Below, piece by piece: positions 35,614 through 45,641 of a stretch of DNA of 45,900 nucleotides. The notes under the pieces were generated by a model. It did not search any database. It worked only from the letters and a program-made list of their open reading frames with translations, and had not been told where the DNA came from. Origin of the DNA: Arthrobacter sp. PsM3 (GTDB lineage: Bacteria; Actinomycetota; Actinomycetes; Actinomycetales; Micrococcaceae); the NCBI RefSeq assembly GCF_030433895.1, contig NZ_JARUXE010000035.1:1-45900 (forward strand), in the 5' to 3' direction. The translations under genes and the position numbers were made by a program. Numbering within the stretch: the first letter of the stretch is position 1; every line of letters begins with the position of its first letter.

Positions 35614-36208
35614 TGTCGCCTTCCATTTTGGGCAGAATGCCTCGTGCAGAATGTGTGTCTAGTGCCGGACCGGCCTGAGTGCCATCCCCGGTTGGCCCCG
35701 GTGCGGACTCCGCGTAAACGCGGCTTCCGACCTCCGTCCCCTTGGCCTTTTGCATGTCAATCGCATGTTGCAGGATACCTGCCGCCGCAACCTGATCAAC
35801 TACCTTACGGTGATTTCGGCTGCTCATGCCAGCTTCGTGCAGGTTCCGGTGGGCAGTGACGGTGCTCAGCCGCTCATCGACCAGCCGCACCGGCGCCCCG
35901 GAACCACACTCCCCCAGTTTACCCGCCAGTAGCTTCGCGTAGTCAGTGGCCATCCGGGCCGAGGCGTGTTCCTCGCCCTTCATCGTGCGCGGCAGGCCAA
36001 CAAAGATCTCGACCACGCCGAGTTCCACGGCCAGGGCCGCGAGGATCCGCACGTCGGTGTTCTTCTTCACGTTGCGGTCCAGGGTGCGCAGGGGCGTGGC
36101 CAGGATGCCATCGGGGTCGCAGACCGCCACCCCTACCCTGACGGTGCCGACGTCCACCCCAAATTTCACGCCCCTGGGGTAGTCGCCGGGCACGGCAGCT
36201 TCGTTCAT
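35594..36208 (-). CDS. ruvX: Holliday junction resolvase-like protein RuvX (YqgF)
   Basis: RNase H-fold nuclease family (YqgF/RuvX), implicated in 16S rRNA 5' maturation or recombination; 204 residues. The catalytic-type Asp is in KFGVDVGTVRVGVAV, with FVGLPRTMKG and LVDERLSTVTA following. The C-terminal ~45 residues are a Gly/Pro-rich tail. The ATG at 36208 is chosen because longer extensions enter alaS; it starts 10 bases after the alaS stop. Its 3' end overlaps mltG by 20 bases. Confidence 0.93.
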   Translation of the reverse strand: MNEAAVPGDYPRGVKFGVDVGTVRVGVAVCDPDGILATPLRTLDRNVKKNTDVRILAALAVELGVVEIFVGLPRTMKGEEHASARMATDYAKLLAGKLGECGSGAPVRLVDERLSTVTAHRNLHEAGMSSRNHRKVVDQVAAAGILQHAIDMQKAKGTEVGSRVYAESAPGPTGDGTQAGPALDTHSARGILPKMEGDSEPGQQ

Positions 36209-36218
36209 GGAGGGTCCG

Positions 36219-38897
<2,679 letters not shown>

Positions 38898-39043
38898 GAG
38901 CTGATTACATACCCTTCAATATTCACTGCGTCTGTTGTTGCGTCTGCGGTTGCGCGCGTGGTCCGCGGAACGGTGTGGTCCGGCCGTCGGCCGTTCCGGC
39001 GGCCCCTTGCGCGGGTGCCGCCTTCTTTCTCATTCTCTCCCGG

Positions 39044-39310
39044 CTAGCGCCGGACTGCATCACGGCCGGCGGAGCCGTGGCCGATGGCCTTCTCCAGGCC
39101 GGCGTCGATGCCAAGGGCAGAGCGGAGTTCAGTCTCCCGCTCGTTCATGCCCTCGCGGACCGCGTCGGCGAAGTCGTAGAAACCGTCGGCGAGCCGGCCC
39201 ACCGCACGGTTGAGGCCCTCGGGGCCAAGGTTGGACTGCGCTTCAGTGATCTTGCGGAACGCGATGACGCCGATGGCGACGCCGATTCCCATCCAGATGA
39301 TTCTGTTCAT
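39044..39310 (-). CDS. Small membrane-anchored protein (DUF6167-like)
   Basis: 88 residues: an N-terminal membrane helix (about residues 4-19, IIWMGIGVAIGVIAF) followed by a charged helical region rich in Arg, Glu and Asp. The position between the DUF948 gene and alaS, and the pattern (KITEAQSNLGPEGLNRAVG), match a conserved actinobacterial family without known function. It starts 20 bases after the DUF948 stop, so the two are probably cotranscribed. Confidence 0.85.
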   Translation of the reverse strand: MNRIIWMGIGVAIGVIAFRKITEAQSNLGPEGLNRAVGRLADGFYDFADAVREGMNERETELRSALGIDAGLEKAIGHGSAGRDAVRR

Positions 39311-39330
39311 GTCAGGTTCTCCAGCTGGGG

Positions 39331-39705
39331 TTAGCGGCTGCGGCGGCCGGTGGCGGGCTTCTTGCGGGCGGTGAAGGCCGAGCGCACGCCGTAGCTGAAG
39401 GAGGCGACCTTGATCAGCGGCGAACCCACGGTGGCGGCCACGAGCGAGGACAGCGCCGAGATGTTGGCGGAAGCGTCGGAGACGTTGTTCGCGATGCCGT
39501 CGACCTTCTTCAGCTGCTCATTGGTGGTGGAGACGGTGGCGGTGACTTCGTCCATAAGCGGTGTGGCGCCGTCGCTGATCGAACGGATCGAGGTCCGCAC
39601 TTCGTCGAACACTCCCCCGAGTTTCAGAATCGGCACGGCCAGCAGCAGGACGAGCAGTGCAAACACTCCGGCCGCGATCAGGCCGGCAATATCGCCACCA
39701 GTCAT
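39331..39705 (-). CDS. DUF948 domain protein
   Basis: 124 residues: one N-terminal membrane helix (about residues 7-29, AGLIAAGVFALLVLLLAVPIL), then an amphipathic coiled-coil-like segment with regular Ser/Thr/Val spacing (VDEVTATVSTTNEQLKKVD-type) and a basic C-terminal tail. This is the DUF948 pattern, often near alaS in actinobacteria. The function is unknown; a membrane-associated structural role is inferred. Confidence 0.87.
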   Translation of the reverse strand: MTGGDIAGLIAAGVFALLVLLLAVPILKLGGVFDEVRTSIRSISDGATPLMDEVTATVSTTNEQLKKVDGIANNVSDASANISALSSLVAATVGSPLIKVASFSYGVRSAFTARKKPATGRRSR

Positions 39706-39799
39706 AGTCGTTCATCTCCTTGTTGCGTTGTGTCCCTGCGGGCGCCTCCGGCTGACACAGCCGGCAACCGCAGAAGTCCCCCAAGTACCTTACATACAA

Positions 39800-39829
39800 A
39801 GAAGCCCGCGGCGCTTGCCACGGGCTTCT
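39800..39829 (-). terminator. rpsD terminator
   Basis: A 9-bp stem (AGAAGCCCG with CGGGCTTCT, 12-base loop) 22 bases after the rpsD stop, followed on the minus strand by TTTGTATG. Confidence 0.8.
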
Positions 39830-39850
39830 CTGTAAGGTGTCGCGTTGGAT

Positions 39851-40477
39851 CTAGCGTGCGTAGAATTCCACGACGAGCTGCTCTTCGCAGGTCACGGGGA
39901 CCTCGGAGCGCTTCGGGCGGCGGACCAGGCGTGCCTGCAGTGCGTCAAGCTTGACGTCCAGGTATGCCGGAACGATCGGCAGGACGTCGCGGTGAGCGCC
40001 GGCTGCTGCAACCTGGAAGGGAGGCATGGTCTCGCTGCGGCTGTGAACGTGGACCAGCTGGCCCTCAGAGACGCGGAAAGACGGGCGGTCAACGCGGATG
40101 CCGTCGACCAGGATGTGGCGGTGGACAACCAGCTGGCGGGCCTGGGCGATGGTGCGGGCGAAGCCTGCACGCAGCACGAGGGCGTCGAGACGCATTTCGA
40201 GCAGTTCGATCAGGTTTTCACCGGTCAGGCCCTTGGTGCGGCGTGCTTCTTCGAAGGCACGGGTCATCTGGGCTTCGCGGATGCCGTACTGGGCGCGCAG
40301 ACGCTGCTTTTCGCGCAGACGTACGGCGTAGTCGGAGTCCTGCTTCTTGCGGGCACGGCCATGCTCACCGGGGCCGTACGGACGGCGCTCCATGTACTTG
40401 GCGGCCTTGGGGGTCAGAGCGATACCGAGTGCACGCGAAAGGCGTGCGGTCCGGCGAGCACGAGTGTTGTTAGCCAC
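39851..40477 (-). CDS. rpsD: 30S ribosomal protein S4
   Basis: Primary 16S rRNA-binding protein that nucleates the small subunit; 208 residues. RTARLSRALGI, YGPGEHGRARKK, LREKQRLRAQYGI and the S4 domain VVHRHILVDG are diagnostic. It lacks the N-terminal CxxC zinc motif, so it is the zinc-free type. GTG start at 40477 with GGAAGG upstream. It stands alone rather than in the alpha operon, as usual for actinobacteria. Confidence 0.97.
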   Translation of the reverse strand: MANNTRARRTARLSRALGIALTPKAAKYMERRPYGPGEHGRARKKQDSDYAVRLREKQRLRAQYGIREAQMTRAFEEARRTKGLTGENLIELLEMRLDALVLRAGFARTIAQARQLVVHRHILVDGIRVDRPSFRVSEGQLVHVHSRSETMPPFQVAAAGAHRDVLPIVPAYLDVKLDALQARLVRRPKRSEVPVTCEEQLVVEFYAR

Positions 40478-40651
40478 TTGTGTCCTTCCAATATCTGCGG
40501 TGTGTCAGTGTTACTGGCCTCCATAATGGAGAGCATCGGCCAACCGCTGCCTTTTGCTACTGGGCACAGGGCAAACCCCATCTCAACAGCATGGAATGCT
40601 GACATCAGGTGGATTGTGCGTCTGTGCCTTGCCAGACAACGAATAACCTTA
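40478..40651 (-). promoter_or_regulatory. rpsD promoter and long 5' leader
   Basis: TAAGGT (40651-40646) is a good -10 match and would give a leader of about 160 bases. The leader holds two compact hairpins: a 6-bp stem with a three-base loop at 40587-40601, and a 5-bp CTCCA/TGGAG stem at 40519-40531. No ORF starts within it. Ribosomal protein leaders of this size are often autoregulatory sites, but no known S4 leader motif was recognised. Confidence 0.45.
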
Positions 40652-40674
40652 CCATGTTGGGGCCGGCAGCCCAG

Positions 40675-41073
40675 TCAGGTCCTGGCGTGCATGCCCCTGC
40701 TGCTGCGCCGGCCGAAGGATGCCGCACCGAGGAATTCCACGGCCACGAACGCGTCGGGCCCGACGACCCGTTCATCATGGCCGGGCGGGATCGCGTAGGT
40801 ATCGTTGGCGCGGATCGTGGAGCACATCCCCCCGGAGGATTCCACTTCCATCTCCCCCGAGATGCAGAACCCGAGATGGTGGTGCTGGCAGAGCTCGGTC
40901 TGCTCGAAGGGTCTGATGGACTCGGACCACCGCCAGCCCGGGCCAAGGATCAGCCGGGCCACCGAGTAGTCGTTCACGGTGACAAGGTCGAATTCGGCGT
41001 TGTCCGGGCAGCGTTTCCTGTCCGGTACGTCGAAAGACTTGACTGCCAGGGATGTGACGAAATTTACGGACAT
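40675..41073 (-). CDS. Cupin-domain protein
   Basis: 132 residues, single cupin beta-barrel. The first cupin motif is seen as CQHHHLGFCISGEMEVE (metal-ligand His pair and Gly), and the second as YAIPPGHDERVVG with a His. No signal peptide. The function cannot be assigned; many such proteins bind metals or small molecules or act as sensors. The start is an ATG at 41073 with only AAGG at long spacing. A promoter and a six-codon ORF lie about 150 bases upstream. Confidence 0.8.
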   Translation of the reverse strand: MSVNFVTSLAVKSFDVPDRKRCPDNAEFDLVTVNDYSVARLILGPGWRWSESIRPFEQTELCQHHHLGFCISGEMEVESSGGMCSTIRANDTYAIPPGHDERVVGPDAFVAVEFLGAASFGRRSSRGMHART

Positions 41074-41207
41074 GGGAGACGACCTTGGAATGTGGGCGAA
41101 GCAGCGCGGTGCGGAACCAGGCTACTGGGGTGCCGGCCGCCGACCTGAGGTCCGGGAAGCGAAGATCCGGCAATGTGTGCCGCTGTCCCCGGTCGGGGCG
41201 GACACGT

Positions 41208-41228
41208 TCAGCAGGTCCTTGCTGACAT
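41208..41228 (-). CDS. Six-codon upstream ORF (MSARTC)
   Basis: ATG (41228-41226) to TGA (41210-41208). The ATG is six bases after a TAACGT -10 hexamer with a TTGACT -35, so if this promoter is used the first codon would be at the mRNA 5' end. The last sense codon is Cys. It lies 134 bases before the cupin ATG. It may be a regulatory uORF or chance. Confidence 0.3.
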   Translation of the reverse strand: MSARTC

Positions 41229-41234
41229 AAGTCC

Positions 41235-41262
41235 ACGTTAGACCTCACCGACGCGAAGTCAA
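41235..41262 (-). promoter_or_regulatory. Promoter upstream of the cupin gene
   Basis: TTGACT (41262-41257), a 16-base spacer and TAACGT (41240-41235) on the minus strand, located just after the rarA stop. It would give the cupin gene a leader of about 155 bases. Confidence 0.5.
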
Positions 41263-41285
41263 CGTCCACTTTCCCGGCCCGCCGC

Positions 41286-42740
41286 TTACTTGCCCCGGAT
41301 GATCCTGCGCAGCCGCTCCAGCCGGGTGGAGATGTCCCGCTCGGCGCCGTTGGCGGTCGGCTCGTAGTAATTGCGTCCCACCAGGTCGTCTGGGGGGTAC
41401 TGCTGGGTGGCCACGGAGTGCGGCGCGTCGTGGGCGTATTTGTAGCCCTGCCCGTGGCCCAGCTGCTTGGATCCCGGGTAGTGGGCGTCACGCAGGTGGG
41501 CGGGGATGCCGTTGCCGAGGCCGGCGCGGACGTCGGCGATCGCCTGGTTGATCCCCATGTAGGCGGCGTTGGATTTGGGCGCGGTGGCGAGGTGGACCAC
41601 GGCCTCGGCCAGGATAATGCGGCCTTCCGGCATGCCGATCAGCTGCACCGCCTGGGCGGCGGCGACGGCGGTCTGCAGCGCCGTTGGGTCCGCCATGCCG
41701 ACGTCCTCGGCCGCGGAGATGACGATGCGCCGGGCCACGAACTTCGGGTCCTCCCCTGCCTCGAGCATCCTGGCGAGGTAGTGCAGGGCGGCGTCGACGT
41801 CGGAACCCCGGATGGATTTGATGAAGGCGCTGGCGACGTCGTAGTGCTGGTCGCCGGCGCGGTCGTAGCGCACGGAGGCGACGTCGAGGGCCCGTTCCGT
41901 GTGCCGGAGTTCGATCCTAACCGGGGCTTCCCCGGCCGGCCCGGCGGCCGCGCCGGCCACGACTGCGTCAGTGTCGTCGGCGTCCCCGAAGGCGACGCCG
42001 GCTGCCGCCTCGAGCGCGGTCAGTGCCCGGCGGGCGTCGCCGCCGGAGAGCCGGACCAGGTGTGCCAGAGCCTCGTCGCTGAGTTCCACCTTGCCGCCGA
42101 GCCCGCGGGGGTCCGCCGAGGCCCGCAGCAGCAGGGCCTCGACGTCGGCGTCGGTGAGTGGTTTGAGGGTCAGCAGCAGGGACCGGGAGAGCAACGGGGA
42201 GACCACCGAGAAGGAGGGGTTTTCGGTGGTCGCGGCGACCAGGACGACCCAGCGGTTCTCGACGCCGGGCAGCAGGGCGTCCTGCTGGGCCTTGTTGAAG
42301 CGGTGGATTTCGTCCAGGAACAGCACGGTGGTGGTCTTGAACAGGTCCCGGGCCGTGAGCGCTTCGTCCATGACGCGGCGGACGTCCTTGACGCCGGCGG
42401 TGATGGCGGAGAGTTCGACGAATTTCCGGCCCGGGCCCTTGGCGATGACGTGCGCGAGCGTGGTCTTGCCGGTGCCGGGAGGCCCCCAGAGGATCAGCGA
42501 GCTGGGACCTGCGGGTCCGGTGGCGTCCGTGCCGGCGGCGAGCTGGCGCAAAGGCGAGCCCTGGCCGAGGAGGTGCTGCTGGCCCACCACGTCATCGAGC
42601 GTCCGGGGCCGCATCCGGACCGCAAGCGGGCTGCGCGGCGAGGCGGCACGCCGGGCGGAACCCGCATCGGCCGTGCCGTCGGCGTCGCCGTCGTCCTCGA
42701 CAGCGGCGCTGTCCCGTCCTGCGCCAAAGAGATCATCCAC
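41286..42740 (-). CDS. rarA: Replication-associated recombination protein RarA (AAA+ ATPase)
   Basis: DNA-dependent ATPase of the RarA/MgsA/WRNIP1 family acting at stalled forks; 484 residues. Walker A GPPGTGKTTLAH, Walker B FLDEIHRFNK, sensor VLVAATTENPSFSVVS and the C-terminal tetramerisation region with YKYAHD...PDDLVGRNYYEP are all present. The GTG start at 42740 lies six bases after TAGCCT, predicting a leaderless mRNA. It is divergent from the acVLRF1 gene. Confidence 0.96.
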   Translation of the reverse strand: MDDLFGAGRDSAAVEDDGDADGTADAGSARRAASPRSPLAVRMRPRTLDDVVGQQHLLGQGSPLRQLAAGTDATGPAGPSSLILWGPPGTGKTTLAHVIAKGPGRKFVELSAITAGVKDVRRVMDEALTARDLFKTTTVLFLDEIHRFNKAQQDALLPGVENRWVVLVAATTENPSFSVVSPLLSRSLLLTLKPLTDADVEALLLRASADPRGLGGKVELSDEALAHLVRLSGGDARRALTALEAAAGVAFGDADDTDAVVAGAAAGPAGEAPVRIELRHTERALDVASVRYDRAGDQHYDVASAFIKSIRGSDVDAALHYLARMLEAGEDPKFVARRIVISAAEDVGMADPTALQTAVAAAQAVQLIGMPEGRIILAEAVVHLATAPKSNAAYMGINQAIADVRAGLGNGIPAHLRDAHYPGSKQLGHGQGYKYAHDAPHSVATQQYPPDDLVGRNYYEPTANGAERDISTRLERLRRIIRGK

Positions 42741-42745
42741 ATAGA

Positions 42746-42752
42746 TAGGCTA
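42746..42752. promoter_or_regulatory. Overlapping divergent -10 elements (rarA / acVLRF1)
   Basis: The heptamer TAGGCTA reads TAGGCT on the plus strand and TAGCCT on the minus strand, both fitting TANNNT. The minus-strand copy is six bases from the rarA GTG (leaderless); the plus-strand copy is about 50 bases before the acVLRF1 ATG. A single symmetric site may therefore drive both genes. Confidence 0.5.
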
Positions 42753-42800
42753 CTTCTAGTTCCCGCCCGCCCCGACACCCCCGCAACGGAGACCCGCGCC

Positions 42801-43448
42801 ATGGCAAGCACCGAAACCCGAGTGGCGTTCGTCTCCGGCGCCAGGCTGCCGGGCTGGGTGGAGCGCTTCGCGGCGAGCCACGGCGGGCTGACCGAAGAGG
42901 AACTCGACGGCGGGCTGCAGCTGCGTGCCGCGGACGGTGCCGTGGCCCTGCTGCAGGCGCCGTGGCCGGCGGACGGGCGACCAGGGCGCGGCAGTGACGC
43001 GGTGTCCCGGCTGGCCTCGCTCGCCGGGCAGCCCCGGTGCATCGGGGCCGTGCTGGTCCGCCGGGGTGGCTACTCCGTGGCCGTGGTCAGCGGCGGGGCC
43101 GTGCTTGAGTCCAAGACCGGCACCCGGCATGTCCAGTCCCGGACGGCAGCGGGCGGCTGGTCCCAGCAGCGCTTTGCCCGGCGGCGCGCGAACCAGGCCG
43201 ATGCACTGGTGGAGGCCGTGGCGGACCACGCCGCCCGGATCTTCGCGGATCACCGGATCGAGTACCTGGCGCCCGGCGGCGACCGGACCCTGGCCGAGCA
43301 GGTCCTCGCCGAACCGGTGCTGAAGCAGTACACCGCACGGCCGAGGCTGGCATTCCTGGATGTCCCGGATCCGCGCGCCGCGGTCCTGAAGAAGGCGGCC
43401 GCGGATCTGTGTGCGGTGCGGATCCTGGTGACGGATCCGCCGTCCTAG
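42801..43448 (+). CDS. acVLRF1-type peptidyl-tRNA hydrolase / release factor
   Basis: 215 residues of the Vms1-like release-factor family (actinobacterial VLRF1), which frees nascent chains from stalled ribosomal complexes. The core motif is GTRHVQSRTAAGGWSQQR, with the catalytic-type Gln of the GxxQ segment, followed by FARRRANQA. The ATG at 42801 has CGGAG upstream; the frame continues far upstream, opposite rarA, and that part is rejected. It is divergent from rarA. Confidence 0.88.
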   Translation: MASTETRVAFVSGARLPGWVERFAASHGGLTEEELDGGLQLRAADGAVALLQAPWPADGRPGRGSDAVSRLASLAGQPRCIGAVLVRRGGYSVAVVSGGAVLESKTGTRHVQSRTAAGGWSQQRFARRRANQADALVEAVADHAARIFADHRIEYLAPGGDRTLAEQVLAEPVLKQYTARPRLAFLDVPDPRAAVLKKAAADLCAVRILVTDPPS

Positions 43449-43474
43449 CAGCGGCCGCCGTTCCATCCGTGAAG

Positions 43475-44068
43475 TCAGCTGATGGGCGACGGCGACTGTC
43501 CGGCCTGGGGTTGCCGTCCTGGCCTCACCGGTACTGTTCGTCCAGCTCGTTGGGAATTACGACGTCGGCGGGGTTTTTGCTCGATCCGCGCACAAATACG
43601 CGGGGCGCCCAGGACAGGAGCCTGTAGCCACATCGGCACCCGCGCGATCCAGCCGATGATCGAGAACCCTGCGCCGGCCAGGACCGTCAATGCGATATCG
43701 CCCCCGAACGCCCAGGGGGCCCACACAGGACCAAGCAACTCCAGGCCCTGGTCAGTGCCTCCCGCGACGAACGCGAAGAGGCCCGCGATGAGGGAGAAGC
43801 CGATGAAACCTCCGCCGGCCATGATCGCTTCGCCGCCGAGAATGCCTGACAGCAGCAGCGGGAGCACCGTTTCGATGCCGAGGAGCCAGACAGCCAGAAT
43901 AACGAGAGTCTCCTCTGCGTCACCCCCGGTATTGACGCCGATCGGTCCGATGATGAGCCCGGCGCCAATGGATACGGACATGAAAACAACGAGTGCGGTG
44001 CTGGTCCTGGTGATGAAGCGATCGCTATAGCGGAATGCACCGTTCGGGCGGGGGTCTGCGCGCGGCAT
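43475..44068 (-). CDS. Four-helix membrane protein, copy A (C terminus frameshifted)
   Basis: 197 residues with four predicted membrane helices. It is paralogous to the gene immediately upstream: FRYSDRFITRTSTALV versus FRFSDRFIKTTTTVLI, and GWIARVPMWLQAP identical. After that block a 2-base deletion relative to copy B (near 43603-43615) shifts the frame, so the tail becomes ARIEQKPRRRRNSQ and runs about 38 residues past the ancestral stop (43525-43527). The DNA beyond still encodes the copy B tail in another frame (GSSKNPADVVIPNELDEQYR). Function unknown. A sequencing error could also explain the shift. Confidence 0.8.
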   Translation of the reverse strand: MPRADPRPNGAFRYSDRFITRTSTALVVFMSVSIGAGLIIGPIGVNTGGDAEETLVILAVWLLGIETVLPLLLSGILGGEAIMAGGGFIGFSLIAGLFAFVAGGTDQGLELLGPVWAPWAFGGDIALTVLAGAGFSIIGWIARVPMWLQAPVLGAPRICARIEQKPRRRRNSQRAGRTVPVRPGRQPQAGQSPSPIS

Positions 44069-44173
44069 GTCGCGTCCGGGCCCAGGGCGTCTGCTGCGCC
44101 GCTGAGTTCTTTTTGCGGGTTTTTCGCCTATCAGCTTTCGTGTTGCCCACCATCAGCACTCCCAATTACTGAT

Positions 44174-44208
44174 CAAATGGATAAATCGAGTCTACGGCGC
44201 CAAAGGCC
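44174..44208 (-). promoter_or_regulatory. Duplicated upstream block, copy A
   Basis: A 35-base block matching 44984-45018 at 29 of 35 positions, at nearly the same distance from its gene. It contains TAGACT (44194-44189, minus strand), a TANNNT match that is TATACT in copy B, so it is probably the promoter -10 region. Confidence 0.6.
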
Positions 44209-44271
44209 TCGACCAGGAGGCCCAGTCTGGTTCGACGGATGGACCCCGCTTCAAGTCCTGGGAGACCGATA

Positions 44272-44871
44272 TCACCGGTGTTGTTCGTCTAGCTCGTTGG
44301 GAATCACGACGTCGGCGGGGTTTTCGCTCGATCCGCGCACGATTACGCGTGGCGAACCCTGAAAGGGAGCCTGTAACCACATCGGCACCCTCGCGATCCA
44401 GCCCACGATCCAGAAACTCCCGCCGGCGAGGACCATAAGCGCGATACCGCCCCCGTAAGCCCAAGGGGTCCAGACCGGCCCCAGTAACTCCTGGCCCAGC
44501 TCGGTACTTCCGGCGACCGTGGCGAACATGCCCACGATGAGGAAGAATCCGATGAAACCTGCACCGCCCCGGATCGCTTCGCCGCCGAGAACGGCTGCCA
44601 GGAGAAGAGGGATCACCAGTCCGCCGATGATGAGGGCGCCGGCCGCAATACCGAGCGCATCGCCTGCATCACCGGCGACATTGTCGCTGAGCGGTCCGAT
44701 GATGAACCCCGCTGCGATCGACACCAGCATTACGGTGATGAGGACGGTGGTGGTCGTTTTGATGAAGCGGTCGCTGAACCGGAACGTTCCGGCCGGTCGA
44801 CTCACGGGCGCGGGTGCCGCCTGACGCGTCGGTGCCCACGTACTGGGTTGCGACGTTGAGTGCTTGTTCAT
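44272..44871 (-). CDS. Four-helix membrane protein, copy B
   Basis: 199 residues. After a Ser/Thr/Pro-rich N-terminal tail (about 35 residues) come four predicted membrane helices (VLITVMLVSIAAGFIIGP; LIIGGLVIPLLLAAVLGG; GFIGFFLIVGMFATVAG; GIALMVLAGGSFWIVGWIA) and a charged C-terminal tail SSENPADVVIPNELDEQHR. The ATG at 44871 has GGGGAAG upstream; a longer frame is rejected. It is the intact member of the tandem pair. No known family was recognised. Confidence 0.8.
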   Translation of the reverse strand: MNKHSTSQPSTWAPTRQAAPAPVSRPAGTFRFSDRFIKTTTTVLITVMLVSIAAGFIIGPLSDNVAGDAGDALGIAAGALIIGGLVIPLLLAAVLGGEAIRGGAGFIGFFLIVGMFATVAGSTELGQELLGPVWTPWAYGGGIALMVLAGGSFWIVGWIARVPMWLQAPFQGSPRVIVRGSSENPADVVIPNELDEQHR

Positions 44872-45179
44872 TATTGCTTCCCCATGCGTTTGGTTCGGGA
44901 CGTTTCCGGGCGGGCCGCACAGCCTTATGGGCCGCCACCAGTGCTGCCCAACCTCCGCAAAAGCAAAAGCCCTATTTGTCAAGCAACTGGATAAACCGAG
45001 TATACGGTGTCAAAGCCCGGCCGGCCGCCAGCCTGCGGCCTCCCGTTCAGGGCGGGCAGGGCGGCAGGCTGGGGTGCCGCTGGTTCCCAATCGCTGGTCC
45101 AATCCTCGAGTGTCCGGCCCTGCTGAGGAGGTCGCAGCCCTGCGGCGGGAAGGGATCGACCATCTAAAGGGCGGACTAG
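44872..45179. other. 308-base gap upstream of membrane protein copy B
   Basis: It holds the copy B ribosome binding site, a ~128-base predicted leader and the duplicated upstream block. From 45019 to 45179 I see GC-rich sequence without a credible gene or terminator. Confidence 0.5.
44984..45018 (-). promoter_or_regulatory. Duplicated upstream block, copy B
   Basis: Counterpart of 44174-44208, containing TATACT (45004-44999, minus strand) as a likely -10. It lies about 128 bases before the copy B start, against 121 in copy A. TTGACA occurs on both sides but at poor spacing. Confidence 0.6.
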
Positions 45180-45410
45180 CTATTGGCCGGGGGTTGAACG
45201 AAGGCGCGACGCCCAGATGACGCCCCCGACTACCTCCAAAATACTCATAGCCCGCGTTAATTCGGGATGTTCGGCCCACGTGCGCATGCATTTACGCCAC
45301 GGCTCTGGCCCGAACTCCCACCGGGTCGAGTGCTGGACCGGAAACAACGCTCCGAGGACGCCGTCCCCGATGGCCAACATTGCTATCGATTCCGCAACAA
45401 CAACTTTCAT
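45180..45410 (-). CDS. 76-residue hypothetical membrane protein
   Basis: Begins MKVVVAESIAMLAIGDGVLG, with a hydrophobic first segment (about residues 2-24), a central aromatic and charged part (RWEFGPEPWRKCMRTW) and a second hydrophobic segment (ILEVVGGVIWAS). A clear GGAGG lies eight bases before the ATG, which argues for a real gene. No family was recognised with certainty. The 230 bases upstream show no clear promoter. Confidence 0.7.
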   Translation of the reverse strand: MKVVVAESIAMLAIGDGVLGALFPVQHSTRWEFGPEPWRKCMRTWAEHPELTRAMSILEVVGGVIWASRLRSTPGQ

Positions 45411-45621
45411 GGGAAGCCTCCGTGATTGTGGCGGTCGACGGTTGGCCCGGCAACCTGGCCGAAAAGGGCGTGCCCCTATTCACACCGATTGTTCTCCGGC
45501 AGCGATCAGGGCTCCCAGTGCTGAAAGCCCCTGTCCCCCCGCTAGCGCGCCCGGGTGGACCGCTGTGAATCATTTCTTGTTGCTCTCTGTACCCGCGCCG
45601 CCCGGCTGGCCTGATCTTTGT

Positions 45622-45641
45622 GGCTCTCGCTGCTGAGAGCC
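45622..45641 (-). terminator. Terminator of the HNH/DUF222-like gene
   Basis: A 7-bp stem (GGCTCTC with GAGAGCC, six-base loop) overlapping the first base of the stop codon of the partial gene at the window end; ACAAAG follows instead of a T run. Confidence 0.5.

Noticed and set aside
40775..41491. 238-residue minus-strand frame across the rarA 3' end and the cupin gene
   Set aside because: It overlaps two well-supported genes in another frame and has no motif or ribosome binding site.
41418..42800. N-terminal extension of the acVLRF1 frame to 676 residues
   Set aside because: The upstream part lies wholly opposite rarA and has GC-shadow composition; a ribosome binding site and conserved sequence begin at the ATG 42801.
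43482..44030. Plus-strand frame opposite membrane protein copy A
   Set aside because: The hydrophobic, paralogous minus-strand protein is the conserved product; this frame is its complement.
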